A DNA stretch of 64,000 bases from the NCBI GenBank assembly GCA_003254905.1, contig QANU01105470.1:7888-71887 (forward strand). Reading direction: 5' to 3'. This DNA is from Nissolia schottii (taxonomy: Eukaryota; Streptophyta; Magnoliopsida; Fabales; Fabaceae). Below the pieces are notes generated by a model. The model saw only the letters and a program-made list of their open reading frames with translations, was not told the origin of the DNA and ran no database searches. Shown in pieces: positions 1-12,543 of the stretch. A program made the position numbers and the translations under genes. Position 1 is the first letter of the stretch; each line of letters opens with the position of its first letter.

Positions 1-1533
1 AACTTTATTCATTACTCATTCATTTAAACAATCACCTCTAGTGATCTATCCTCATGATGCATGCTTGCTCAAACACATAAACATATAATCACATAAATCC
101 CATACTTAAGCTTCGGTGCGTGTCCGCTTAAAACCGTGCCCATTTTAATTATAAGCTTCTTCGCACCTCCACTTAAGTATAGCTGTAACATTGATGATTG
201 GACTATGTGCCTCAAGACAACCTTGAAAACCCTTGCTAGGGAACCACTCGGTAACTCCAGGGAACCTCCGCGGAACCCACTCAGAAACTCTCTTGGCCCT
301 CCGCGTAACCTCTCAGCACCGGTTCGGGTGCCGCTAAACAGCTCTAGACTCCTCTCAGGCACTCTACGCGGAACCCTCTCAGCAACACTCCAGGGGCCCT
401 ACGCGGAACCCACTCAACGACACTCCTGGTGCCTACTCAGCATTCTTCACGTGACTCCCTCCGCAACTACAGGGATCCTCCGCAGAACCCATTCAGCATC
501 ATCTCAGGTGCCCACTCATCAACTATCTAGACTCCTCTCTGTCACTTTTCGCGCACCCATTTGGCACGCGCCCAAGCGCCACTCAATAACTTGCTAGACT
601 CCTCTTGGTCACCTCCGTGGAACACTCGGCGCTTACTTCATTACTTATTTTCTCTCATTTTCTCACATTCACACCCCAGGGATCCTATGTGGAACCTACT
701 CGGCAGCACTCCTGGTGTTGCTCAACAACTCTCTACAGACTCCTCTTAGTCACTCTACGCGTACCCATTTGGCACCCGTTCCAAACACCGCTCAACAACT
801 CTCTAGACTCCTCTCGGTCCCTCTCCGCGGATCCCACGCAGCACCCGTCCAGGCGCCGCTCAACAACTCTCTAAGCTACTCTCAGTCTGTCTACGTGGAA
901 CAACTCGGCACCATCCCAGGCGCTACTCAACAACTCTCTAGACTACTCTCAGTCTATCTACGCGGAACAACTGGGCACCATCCCAGGCGCTACTCAACAT
1001 CTCTCTAGTCTACTCTCAGTCTATCTCCACGTAACCACTCCCACTCAGCACTATCCCAGGCGCCGCTCAACAACTCTCTAAGCTACTCTCAGTCTGTCTA
1101 CGCGGAACGACTCGGCACCATCCCAGGCGCTACTCAACAACTCTCTAGACTACTCAGTCTGTCTACGCGGAACAACTTGTCAACGGTCACTGGGTGAAAC
1201 TAAAAACCGATTTCCTTATTTTCCTTCCTTTCTCTTCCCCCTTCCCCATGGTTACTCCTTGAGGTTTTCACATATATTCTAACTATCAAAGCTTATCTAA
1301 TCCAGGTCACAGGACCCTTCAGAATCATCTCCCTAAATCCTAGCATAGGTTCTAACATATATACAAACATGAGAACATACACACACATGAACACATAACA
1401 AGAAAACAACTACCAAAGAGGTGAGCAAACTAAAGTTACCCACCTGTAGAAGAACTTGGTGGTGGTGAGGAAAGCCTGGAGTGAAGTCCCAGAAGACTTG
1501 TTTTCTTCAAAGCTTGAGCTTCTCCTTTATCTA
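1..1533 (-). mobile_element. Incomplete Tekay-like gypsy LTR (copy A)
   Basis: LTR sequence on the minus strand, running off the left window edge. It closely matches the block that starts again at 2070 and continues, around an inserted LTR, at 5733 to about 6745. Both copies contain the same minisatellite, the same ACCCACCTG (reverse of a donor-like CAGGTGGGT) and the same leader sequence. The sequence changes near 1533 to the 3' half of a neighbouring LTR, so A and B are joined like a partial tandem duplication. Fossil; no gene here. Confidence 0.75.
230..1190. repeat. GC-rich minisatellite inside LTR copy A
   Basis: Irregular tandem units of about 35-60 bp built on CGCGGAACCCACTCAGCA, CCAGGCGCCGCTCAACAAC and CTCTCTAGACTCCTCTC. 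Many units hold the palindrome CCGCGG or a one-base variant. Long open frames across the array are low-complexity by-products and are not genes. Confidence 0.9.
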
Positions 1534-2668
1534 TGTTACTACGTGCTCAGGGGAACTAGTCTTTCTTATCTAGGTTCTCGCGCTTTCTACTCCTAACCAT
1601 CATTACATAACCATATCATAAACATGTATGCAAACAGACACACTGATCATCAAGCATATGTTACGCGGTAAACCTTCCACCATGCTTGCCAGGCACGGGA
1701 CATTTCATAGTATCTATGCAAGGGGTCATCGTACCGATGAGGCACGGATTTCAATGCATGTTCTCATCTCATTCATCATATCTTTTCCTATGCCCCAGTA
1801 CTCCCTCGTACACCTCAGGACCGTCGTCCCCATGGTGGTGTACGACCTGCCTTCTCTGTCTGTTCCTCGGGCCAACATGACTTCACCCCTACACTTTGGG
1901 TGGCGAGGGGCCGCCCTCATGGCTAAGCCGGAAGCGGACCATATCATAACCATACTCATCACATAATAATCTGTTCATCTTTCCATCTCATGTCATGCTT
2001 CTCATCTTTCTTTTCTCTCGTATGCACTTTTATCTTTTCTCATCATGCTCATGTTCCTACCTTTCATTCTCAACTTTATTCATTACTCATTCATTTAAAC
2101 AATCACCTCTAGTGATCTATCCTCATGATGCATTCTTGCTCAAACGCATAAACATATAATCACATAAATCCCATACTTAAGCTTCGGTGCGTGTCCGCTT
2201 ATAACCATGCCCATTTTAATTATAAGCTTCTTCGCACCTCCACTTAAGTATAGCTGTAACATTGATGATTGGACTATGTGCCTCAAGACAACCTTGAAAA
2301 CCCTTGCTGGGGAACAACTCGGTAACTCCAGGGAACCTTCGCGGAACCCACTCAGAAACTCTCCAGGCCCTCCGCGTAACCTCTCAGCACCGGTTCGTGT
2401 AACATCCCGATTTTTCCTTAGAGAAATAATCGTAAACATAACTATTTAATTAATTTTCTAATCATTATTAGGGGATTAAAATGGGAAACTAATAGGTAGA
2501 ATATCCCTAGGAAATAAGACGTGTCGCGGCAGGAAGTTCGGCAGACAACCGAACAGTCGTTGTTCGCCGATGAAATTTTCTGGCGCGCAAAAAGGTGTCC
2601 GTGAAAATAAGCCTCCGGAGAAAAATTCACAAACACCTTTAAATATTAATATCCTTAGGTAGGGGGAA

Positions 2669-2762
2669 ATTAGAGGATCACGACGGTATAAACGGAATAT
2701 TTTTCGGGCGACCGTGCGCGACGCACCGAGACTGCAAGCGATAAAACACGAGCGAACCGGAA
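2669..2762 (+). promoter_or_regulatory. Conserved LTR box
   Basis: Copy of the block shared by the LTRs in this window: GAGGATC.CGACGGTA, GGAATATTTTTC, then ACCGTGCGCGACGCAC and AAACACGAGCGAA. It lies about 270 bp inside the LTR. Its conservation between otherwise divergent subfamilies suggests a regulatory role; that role is inferred. Confidence 0.5.
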
Positions 2763-3575
2763 CTGGGAGGAAATGGAATTTCAGCAGCTGAACTAAGAGA
2801 GAAGAGCTGCACGGTCTGATTGTGATCCCCTAAATCATGCTTCCAAATTTCCATCACCTTACTTGCCTTACACACTTCACTAAATCCCATCACATGGTCA
2901 TACCTTTGCCCATGCTTTCTACTATTCATCACTTTTTCTAAATCCTAAAAATATCAATCAATTTCCCTCACCATCAGGCCCTCAAAACCGAGGCTCTTCC
3001 CCAAAAACTCTAAGCAAAGATCTCATTTTCACATCTTCCATAAAAACACTCTAAGGCAAAACCTCAAAGGACACCACCAAGTCTCCAAGAGATCAAGCAC
3101 TTTTTCCATCTCCTCTTCCACCTCCCAAGAACCGAGGTACAACCCCTCAAGTCTCCCCATCCTTCTTCATCTTCTTCCTTCCAAAATCAAGAGGAACAAC
3201 TCTTCCCCCTCCACCTTGTTCGAGTTTTTCACCTTGGAGAAAGGAGAAGCTCAAGCTTTGGAACAACAAGGCTTGTGGGACTTCACTCTAAGCTTTCCTC
3301 ACCACCACCAAGTTTTCTACAGGTGGGTAACTATGCATAAATCACCTTCCTTGGTGATCTATATGTGGTTATGTTGAGCATGTGATATAATGCATTTGTT
3401 GTCAAAAATTTATTGAGAATAAATATTCTGTTACCTGTTGTTTGTATTTCATGTGTTTTATGATTTATGAATGTTCTTGTTGATGCTGTGTATCGCTGGG
3501 TTATGTGGGGCTTTGAGATGATTGTGAGAACACGTGAGAAAATGAGAGAAAACCAGTCACAGAGAGTAAGCGCCG

Positions 3576-4029
3576 AACGGGTTCCGCGGAGGATCCCTGG
3601 AGAGCAGAGAGGGTTACGTGAAGTTGCTGAGCGGTACCAGGAATGGTGTCGAGTGGGATTCCGCGGAGGAACCTGGAGTGCTGAGTAGGTCATGTGAAGA
3701 GTGCTGAGTGGGCACCAAGAATGGTGCTGAGTGGGGTTCCGCGGAGGTCCCCTAGAGTTGTAGAAGAGTTCTCCCCAAGCTGTTGAGTGGAGTCTAGAGT
3801 TGCTGAGTGAGCACCAGCAGTTTGCTGATGGGTTCTGCGGAGGATCCCTGGAGTGTAGTGCTGAGTGGGTTCTGCGTAGGACCCCTGGAGTGCTGAGAGG
3901 GTTAAGTAGAGAGTGCTGGGTGGGTTCCGCGAAGGACCCCTGGAGTGCTGGGAGAGTGGGTTCCGCGGAGGATCCCTGGAATGTTGGGAGGGTTACGTGG
4001 AGAGTTCGGAGTGGTTTCCACGGAGGTTC
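3576..4029. repeat. CCGCGGAGG minisatellite in plus-strand LTR
   Basis: Tandem units of roughly 35-45 bp with GGTTCCGCGGAGGATCCCTG and GAGTGCTGAGTGGG. It is the plus-strand counterpart of the arrays at 230-1190 and 5733-6420. A 234-residue open frame on the opposite strand is a product of this repeat. Confidence 0.9.
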
Positions 4030-4430
4030 ATGCATTATTATTATTTAAAGTAATATGTATGACTGAAATATGTGAACTATGTGATAATGTATGTTCATGC
4101 ATTATGATTATTTAAAGTAATATGTTAGCATGTCATGCATCATGATAAGGTACATTTAAGAGGACTAGAAGTTAATCAGGTAATGAGTAAAGATTATAAT
4201 GGAAATGAACCTTAGGGAACAAGTCATGCCATATTATGTGCGGAAGAAGAGAAGAAAGTAGAAATGTTATGAGAAAGTTAAGATGAGAATATAAAGAAAT
4301 GCTATGAGAAAGATAAGATGATAATATGCTGAAATGATATGAGAACGAAAGAAAAGAGGAAAGAATATGAGAAACAGAAAGAAAAGATGATATGCTGAAA
4401 GAATATGAGAAAGAGAAAGAAAAGTTGATG

Positions 4431-4685
4431 TGCTGTCGGTAGGTAGCTGGCAGCGGGTTCACTCTTCTGTCGGTAGGTGGCTGGCAGGAGAGATGAACCA
4501 ATTAGCACAACCCTCCTGTCGGTAGGTAGCTGGCAGGATGCGGGGTCACTTCCCTGTCTGCAGGTGGATGGCAGGGAAGGGGACGATGGTTGTTGTCGGT
4601 AGGTAGCTGGCAACGGATTCACAGAGATGAATCAAATATGATTATGCTGATAAGTGTTGTCGGTAGGTAGCTGGCAACGGATTCA
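4431..4685. repeat. GTCGGTAGGTAGCTGGCA array
   Basis: Six units of CTGTCGGTAGGTAGCTGGCA or close variants near 4434, 4470, 4518, 4553, 4594 and 4659, separated by variable spacers. It is a second array inside the same LTR, downstream of the CCGCGG array. Confidence 0.9.
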
Positions 4686-4689
4686 CAAA

Positions 4690-4920
4690 GATGAATCAAA
4701 TAAAGAAAAGAATATGAAAGTCTGAAAGCAAGAGAAAAGTATGAAAGAGTAAAGTATAAAAGAAAGAAAGAATTATAGTATGTGATATATGCTTGAATGT
4801 ATGTATGTATGCAATGTATGTGATAAGGTATGTATGGAAGTATGAACAAGTAAGAAGATGAGTAAATAAGTAAGAAGATAAATGAATACGAAGAAGATAA
4901 GTAAATATGATGTTAGTACC
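4690..4920. repeat. Purine-rich low-complexity tract
   Basis: AAAGAAAG, TATGAAAG, GTATGTATG and AGTAAGAAGATAA motifs in the second half of the LTR. Simple-sequence drift with no coding content. Confidence 0.7.
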
Positions 4921-5732
4921 GTCAAGAGAACGCTCGAGACGGCTATGTATGTATAAGCGAATGAAAGTAACAAGCACGAGAACTTAGTAAGAAAGATTAG
5001 TTCCCCCCTATCACCTAGTAATGTAGATAAAGTTGTTCAGGACTTTAGGCCAGATCATAATCAGTAGGAATGTTAGTATGCATGTTCACTTAGAAACACC
5101 TGAGCGGCGGAATCATAATTGAGTGGAAAATAAAGAACGATCCCCAAGGTTACCTACTGAGGACCCAAGGTTCTCACCCCCACTCCTTTATGATTCTAGG
5201 ATGGCACGACATGCACGCCGAGACGGAGCCGGTATCGGAAGACATGCAGAGATATGGACGTCAGAAGATTCCGAGGAAGCGATGGACAAAGACTTCTGTT
5301 TCATGTTTTAGATTAGCTTAAGGGATTAGGTGCTCCCTTAGCTCATATGGAAATGTATTATGACTTGTATACTTGACTTTATAATTATGTATTATTATTT
5401 GACTGTGCAACTATGTGATGGACCGAATACTTGTATGTTTATGTATTTTCTTGTAAGATCTCTACCATTGCCACCCTATAGTTAATTATTGCTTAAGTCC
5501 ATTGGGACTCTATCGTTTGTATATTTATATGCTATCTTAATCACGCACGGCTTCTACTTTATCAAGTGATAATGCACACGAATGATTTTCAAAATGGTCC
5601 ATATTTTCAAGTAAGAAATATTTGCCAAGCTAAAAGTAAGGTCTAGAAGTAACCCCCACCAAAGCTGAAAACAACCTAGTGAGCTTTGTTTACTACGTAC
5701 GGGTAAACAGTTAGCTAGGGTGTTTCAGTTCG

Positions 5733-6420
5733 GGTGCCGCCAAAACAACTCTAGACTCCTCTCAGGCACTCTACGCGAAACCCTCTCAGCAACACTCCAG
5801 GGGCCCTACGCGGAACCCACTCAATGACACTCCTGGTGCCCACTCAGCATTCTTCACGTGACTCCTTCCGCAACTACAGGGATCCTCCGCGGAACCCATT
5901 CAGCATCATCTCAGGTGCCCACTCATCAACTATCTAGACTCTTTTATATCACTCTCCGCGCACCCATTCGGCACCCGCCCAGGCGCCACTCAACAACTCG
6001 CTAGACTCCTCTCAGTCACCCTCTGCGGAACACTCGGCTCTTACTTCATTACTTATTTTCTCTCATTTTCTCACATTCACACCCCAGGGATCCTACGCGG
6101 AACCCACTCGGCAGCACTCCTGGTGCCGCTCAACAACTCTCTACAGACTCCTCTCAGTCACTCTACGCGTACCCATTTGGCACCCGTTCCGGACACCGCT
6201 CAACAACTCTCTAGACTCCTCTCGGTCCCTCTCCGCAGAACCCACGCAGCACCCGTCCAGGCGCCGCTCAACAACTTCAGACTACTCTCAGCGCTTACTT
6301 CCTTACTTTTTTTCTCTCATCTTCTCACATTCAGTCACTCTCCGCGGAACCCACGCAGCACCCGTCCAGGCGCCGCTCAACAGCTCTAGACTCCTCTCAG
6401 TCCCTCTCCGCAGAACCCAC
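5733..6420. repeat. GC-rich minisatellite of LTR copy B
   Basis: Same unit family as 230-1190 (CGCGGAACCCACTC, CCAGGCGCCGCTCAACAAC). It continues directly the array cut by the solo LTR at 2398-5727. Confidence 0.9.
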
Positions 6421-7468
6421 GCTCGTCGGTCACTGGGCGAAACTGGAAACCGAATTGCTTAATTTCTTTCCTTTCTTTTCCACTTTGCTCATGGCTACTC
6501 CTTGAGGTCCTCACACATATTCCAATCATCATAGAACTAGCTAGTCCAGGTCACAAGACCCTTCAGAATCATCTTCCTAGCCTAACCAAGCATTTCTAGC
6601 ATAAACCATAACAAAAACATACAAACAAACAAGCATAGAAAAGCCACCAAGGAGGGGGCAAGCTTAGGATTACCCACCTGCAGAAAAACCTGGTGGTGGT
6701 GAGGGAAGATTGGAGTGAAGTCCATTAGCTTGATGCTTCCAAAGCTTGGGGTCACCTCCCTCCAACAGTTGGCTTATGGAAGAAGATGAAGCTAAAGATG
6801 AGAGGATTTTGGGGAGGTGCAGCCACGGTTTTGTGGAGGATGTGAGAGATGAAAATATTTCTTGGAGTTTGGGGAGAGAACTCGGTTTTTAAGGGCTGAT
6901 GGTGAGGGAAATTGATTGATATTTTTAGGATTTAGAAAAAGTGATGAATAGTAGAAAGCATGGGCATAGGTATGGCCATGTGTAAGAAAGGTAAGGTGAT
7001 GTGAGTTTTGGAAGCATGATTTAAGGGATTCTCTTTGGATAAAATCCCAGCTCTAAACCATGCAGCCCTTCAGTTCCAGCTGCCGAGATTTCATTTTCTC
7101 TCGGTCCCGGTTCGCTCGTGTTTTCTCGCTCGCAGTCTCGGTGCGTCGCGCACGGTCGTTCGAAAAATATTCCGTTTATACCGTCGCGATCCTCTAATTT
7201 CCCCCTACCTAAAGGTATTAATATTTAAAGGTGTTTGTGAATTTTTCTCCGGGGGAGTATTTTCACAGACACCTTTTGCGCGTCAGAAAATTTCGTCGAC
7301 GAACAACGACTGTTCGGTTGTCTGCCGAACTTCTTGCCGCGACACGTCTTATTTTCTAGGTATATTTTACCTATTAATTCCCCATTTTAATTTCCTAGTC
7401 ATGATTAGAAAATTAATATAATAATTATATTTACGATTATTTCCCTATGGAAAAATCGGGATGTTACA

Positions 7469-8415
7469 TCTTAAACTCTCTCTCACAGAGATAGTTGCCA
7501 CTGAAAACCAAGAAATACACCTCGAGCCAACAACGACGCCTTTCCTCGCGACAGGGGTACTGTAGGACAGGGCGACCTCCATAATGAGGATCAAACTATG
7601 GGGGAAAAAATGGATGGCGACCAAGACATTCCTCTCGATGATGGACCACCCATCTACGAAACTAATGAGGGAAGAGGCGTTCTAGTCCATCCCTAAGCCC
7701 TGAAGCAAAGCGGAGAAGCGAATTTGACTGAGGTCTCACAAGGGAAACAAAACAATGTTGGCCTGGTAGATAGGGTAACCCAACAAGTCGAGCAGATAAA
7801 AAACATACTCAAAGCTGTCCTGACGAAGCTAAAGGAAGCAGAGAACCAGAGGATCCAAGTGGCTCGCATATGCGAGAAGGCTTCCATAAGAAAAACTAAG
7901 GTTGAGGCTCGAAAAAATGAGATCCTAAGAAGGGCCAAGGAAAGGTTAGGCAAGGTCAGAAGAGGCCAAGAAGACGACACAAGAGAGCCTTAAAGAAAAT
8001 GCATGCTCACCTCTTCATATGGATCCACCACGGATTGGACGTGGTATGGAAGTCAAAAAAGAGTATGTCACACAGGAACTAACATCCCACGGGATGAGTA
8101 GGGGTATGAGAGCCATTCGTTCTCCAATCACATCCTGGATGCCCCAACCTCGATCGGCTTTTAACACCCAATCGACATAGAGCCCTACGATAGAACTACT
8201 AATCAGTAGTACCACTTGGAAGCTTTCAAGCATCAAATGATATTGGATAGAGTTTCTAACCCAATACAATGTAAGGCATTCCCCATCACGCTTACGCACA
8301 CGGACTTGATTTGGTTCGATTCCCTGCCCCCCAAGTGTATCTGAAGCTTCTCTGACTTGTCCAAGCGGTTCATGGCAAGCTTCGCTACCAGTAAGACCAT
8401 GGCAGTAGTGAGCCT
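7469..8415 (+). mobile_element. Tat-like Ty3/gypsy gag remnant
   Basis: Plus-strand coding remnants. A charged coiled-coil-like stretch lies at about 7724-7993. Farther on there is a gag-type segment whose best-preserved end reads like SKRFMASFATSKT, typical of the retrotransposon gag domain in the Tat branch. It is broken in several places and cut by the solo LTR at 8416. It is a different lineage from the Tekay-like gag at 61747. Confidence 0.6.
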
Positions 8416-9909
8416 TGATAAGTGGAGTTTGTACCCTATTTTATTATTCTATAATTGAACATTGCATACTAAAAATGTGTGGTTTTAATGCTTAATTAAT
8501 ATGTTGTGAGAAATTGAGAAAAATGCAATTTTAAGCATTATTTTATCTTAGAAATTAATGTGTAGATTTCTTTTGTTCTTTTTTAGTTTTCTACTTTAAT
8601 TACAGAAAATAAATTGTCAAAAGGATCATTGAAGATTTGAATGAGATTTGATAAGATATAATTTTTGAAGAAGAGATTTGAAGAGAAGATTTGGACCAAT
8701 AAATGCAAGATTGAATTGAAATTCAAAAAGATTTGGTCAAAGATTTTATAAGGACTTTTTAACGCTGACTTTGCCACGGATTTTTCGCTATGATGGAGAT
8801 TGAATCTCGATTTAATGTCAACGACAAAGTTGTAGATATTCTCTTAGCCTTAATTGAAAATTTGAATGACCTCAATCCAATATATGTAACTGAAGTTATC
8901 GCGATTTTACTAACCGGTGTGCTGAAAGTGTGGGATTTACACCCACTTTCTGTCAATCCTGTATAAATAAGACATCCTCTCTCAACAACTGGATACAACT
9001 TCATACTCAGCCTCCACTTTTATTTTCTGCACTTTTCCTTTTATGCGCTTTAGGTTTATGTTAGTAGTGCTTAGGTATTAGTTCTTTAAGGATTGTTGGA
9101 GCGCTTGAATTGGCAACACAAGCTCCCAGCTATTTGCAAATTTCTTTGTTATATCATTCAGGTTTGTTATTTTAATTCTCCATTATTTTCCACTCTCTTC
9201 TTCTATTTATTCATTATGAGCCTTTATCCTCCACCCATGGAAGAGTAGTTCCTTAATATCTTGCATGCGGTAACTCTAAATTAGAATTAATTCGAGGTCT
9301 TGTGCTTAATGTTTATTCATGATTTGTTCCGCCCCTGATTAATAATATAGCAATTGCATGTTATTGGTTAGGGTTAATTCTAGGTTGATAGATCTTGAAG
9401 ATTGTAGGGTTTATTGATTTAGGATTTGGGAACTTTTTGGGGAACTAATTAGATTTAATTAGGTTGTGCAATTGGGACATAATTGATATGGGTTTTAAAT
9501 GTTGAGATCTTAGTTTTAATTCTTGTATTAATAAATGCTTAGGGGATTGACGATCGTAGTCTCTTAAGTGAATTACGCATTAGTTAGAGATTTCAACTAA
9601 TAAACAACATCCCCTCCTATGAATAATTAATTAGGAACTAATGACAATTAATCATTGATCTAGAAACACCGTATGCAGGATATTGCCTTTTTATCATTGT
9701 TAACTTACTTTTGTTTTGTTTTGCTTTCTTTTTTAACTTTGTTCATTAATCCAACCCTTTTTTTTTGTAATTATAATTTTAGTTGGTTCTAATTGTTTTC
9801 TTGAGAGACGACCTAGGTTAGCTCCCTTTACTACTTTTTTTTGTTAATTTAGTTTTATAAATTATTATTTGATCGTGCACTAAAATTAACGATGTTTTAG
9901 TGTGTGTCA
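8416..9909 (+). mobile_element. Solo LTR (1.5 kb) inserted in the Tat-like gag
   Basis: Begins TGATAAGTGG and ends TGTGTGTCA, flanked by AGCCT at 8411-8415 and 9910-9914. Gag-like sequence lies on both sides, which confirms insertion into that gag. Its interior is related to 45530-47535; shared signs are a TGTGTGSTTTT start region, GAGACGAC and CTAACTAATAAA-like segments. Family not recognised. Orientation is set by that similarity. Confidence 0.8.
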
Positions 9910-10150
9910 AGCCTCCTCAAAATTATTCAGAAGGAGAATGAGATGCTTCAAGATTATTTGAATCATTTTAACAAAGAATACTCACAAATAGATGACAATT
10001 TGTGCTCATTGGACTCCCGAATGGGTTTCTCAAAGGATGTCCCTTTTCAAAGAATCTATCGAAGAATCCCCCTTGTACGATCATGGAAATCCACGAGTGT
10101 GATGAAGAACACCTATTTCGGGAAGAGGGCCACATAGCCATCACATATTA
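9910..10150 (+). mobile_element. Continuation of the Tat-like gag remnant
   Basis: After the target duplication the sequence again reads as retrotransposon gag, with a motif like ENEMLQDYLNHFNKE that matches the usual gag helix. Similarity fades by about 10140. Broken fossil. Confidence 0.6.
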
Positions 10151-11846
10151 GACACATATTATGAACTCTCATAGAACCTAATTTTGGATTTCAAATTTTT
10201 GGTGATTAAATTCGAAATTGCAAGAGGTTTATTATTACTCGTGTTGTTGTGAGCAAATCAACGTGCAAATCATATATAATGGTTTTGATTTGAGAGGGAA
10301 TTTTGAGTTATAACTCAAGAACCCTAACTCTCCTTGCTTGAAACCCATAATCCATAATCGATCGATTTTCAATCGCAAACCTTAGGGCTTTTATAGAGCA
10401 TGATTTTATGAATTCAACAAGACCAAGATCATGAGTTTGGTTGAGTATTAAGAAAGAAAATTGAGCAAAACCAAGCTATTCTTATTGGGTTTATTCTTCG
10501 TGATTTGTTCTTTAAATCGCATGAATTCGTGTTTTTCTTTTATTAATCTTGTTCGATTTAAGCTTTTGCTTCGTTTGTGGTTAATTTTGAGTTGAAAATT
10601 GCAAGAATGGAGTTATTGACAAAGCTCTAATGGTGGAACCCGAATTTGTTGCAGGTTGACCTAGCTGGAGGTAAGAGATGACTTCCTTGGGCCATCCGCG
10701 AAGCCCACTCCTAGGCCTTCGTGTGTGTAGGCACATGAGCCCACTTCCACGGTCCATTTTGTCACCAAATTTTCCATTTTGGAATTTTTCATTATTTCTA
10801 AATTGCTGGTTGTTTTTGTTGAATTTTTTGGACACCAATAAGATTTATTTGAATTTATTGGAGTTTAAATTGTTTATTATTATATGGTATGCTCCAAATT
10901 TGGGCCTAAAATTTGTTGTGCATGTTGTTTATATTATTGGCACAAAAAAAGTTTGTACTCTTTCAAAGTATTTTGGTTATTAAAGTAATTTTGACCCCCT
11001 TGTATGGTTAATATTATACATTGTAATTAAAAAATGTAGTTTCTCAAATACCCCACAGGGTTAATACCCCATGCTAAAATACAATATTGTCATTATTGAA
11101 TATTGCACAATATTTTTTAGAGAGTTGTTATTTGAAAAAATATTGTTATTATTGTTTGACGTTTTTTTAATTGTGAGCTTGCCTTTGTGAGACTAATTAT
11201 AATAAAATGTAATTTTGTGATTACTAAAATATTTTGGTTCATATGTATGTACATAATATTTTGTTAAATATTGTCACTATTAAATTATGTACTACAAGTT
11301 ATGGGATTTTGTATCACGTTCCAAGTTCCAGAAAAATAATTTTGGTTAAAGTTTATCTATTTGGTGTCCTGGAATTATTTGTTTTGAGTTTTCAGATTTA
11401 ATAATGTTGTAAATTATGATATATTATATTGAATTTCTAGTTGAAAAATATTTTCTCGATGTTTATGCCTTTTTTTTTATCATATCTCATAATTTGTATG
11501 CTATTAGATTTTATGATTTTCAAGAACTAAAATAATTCTAGTTCTTATTTTGCAAATATAGTATTATATATCATATATTTGAGGACATTGCAATTTTGGG
11601 TTTAGTGCAATGTTGGTTAGAGAGTTGTTATGTATTTTTTTTAGAACATGATAATGTTGTACACTCCCATATTAATCTAGAATAGTATTTTCATAAAATT
11701 TTGATGTATTGATTTATGCAGGTCAAGTGGAAGAATGTTGAATTACTGTGTGGACTTCATAAATCACTATTAAATTTAAGGTTAATTTTAGATTAATAAA
11801 ACATATTTTGATTTTGAAAATATTGACTTTTGAAAGTGGTTATTGT

Positions 11847-11894
<48 letters not shown>

Positions 11895-12543
11895 CACTTT
11901 GACAATTTTGATAAAATGTTGTTTACAATATTTGTGAAATTATTTATGTTTCTACTGCTTACAGTAAAATTCTCTTATCATTAAAGTGCTATTCTTTTTG
12001 GGTAAAATATTATTTTTCATGGAGAAATGATTTTAATTTTGATAATATCTTCATACTTTGTTTGACTAGCCATATTGTGTTATTTTTTTTAAGGGAGTTG
12101 TGCTCATTAATTGTTATTTATTAAATAATCTTTTGTGCTCTTTTTTTTGGCTGAGTATTTACCCACTATAAATATTTCAATTTTGTTACTTGTGTTGCAT
12201 TGAGGATTGCATTAATAACAAACTTACCCTTCAGTTTGTCTTTATTAATATAATTCTTAATGATTTGATAATTGTGTTTTTTGAGTTTTTAGTATCTCTC
12301 GGTACTAGTTCTAGGGACATAATTTTATTGTTTGTGGGAAAATTCTGTTCATGCATAATAATATTAAGATTCCAAAGGAATTACATTGCATGAGAGAGCT
12401 TCATTGGGCATTATGTAGCAATCCAAAAAGTTTATGAATTTTATTTTCACTAATGGTGAAATTTATCCTTGTTAATAAAATTATTTAAGTAATTTATTTT
12501 TTAATGGATTGCGAATATTGTTGGATTGTGTAGATAATGGGCA
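10151..12543. other. AT-rich intergenic DNA, no gene seen
   Basis: About 2.4 kb of AT-rich sequence with no convincing coding region on either strand. The short open frames carry no recognisable motifs. It may be decayed retrotransposon interior, but I cannot assign it. Confidence 0.5.
11850..11890. repeat. (TA)n microsatellite
   Basis: About 20 uninterrupted TA units. Confidence 0.95.

Larger units (their letters stand above)
2398..5727 (+). mobile_element. Solo LTR, Tekay-like gypsy, 3.3 kb, with target duplication
   Basis: Begins TGTAACATCCCG and ends GCTAGGGTGTTTCA. It is flanked by GTTCG at 2393-2397 and again at 5728-5732, a perfect 5-bp target duplication. The interrupted minus-strand LTR resumes straight after it. 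There is no primer site or coding region, so this is a solo LTR. Order of parts: start, conserved box (2669-2762), donor-like CAGGTGGGTAA (about 3320), CCGCGG minisatellite (3576-4029), GGTAGCTGGCA array (4431-4685), conserved 3' half. It is younger than the LTR it split. Confidence 0.9.
1534..7468 (-). mobile_element. Tekay-like gypsy LTR (copy B), split by a solo LTR
   Basis: Minus-strand LTR whose 5' edge lies at 7468, where the reverse complement reads TGTAACATCCCGATTTTTCC. It is interrupted by the element at 2398-5727. It holds the conserved LTR box (about 7095-7196), a minisatellite (5733-6420) and ACCCACCTG near 6674. Its 5' edge abuts a Tat-like gag remnant at 7469, so it probably inserted into or beside that element. 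Incomplete on the left, where it joins copy A. Confidence 0.8.

Noticed and set aside
3331-4035. 234-residue minus-strand open frame, and similar frames at 136-1008 and 6123-6389
   Set aside because: They run through GC-rich minisatellites and encode periodic, low-complexity peptides. No start context, domain or conservation.
12190-12393. 67-residue hydrophobic frame in AT-rich DNA
   Set aside because: Typical AT-rich chance translation rich in F, I and L; no start context or homologue recognised.
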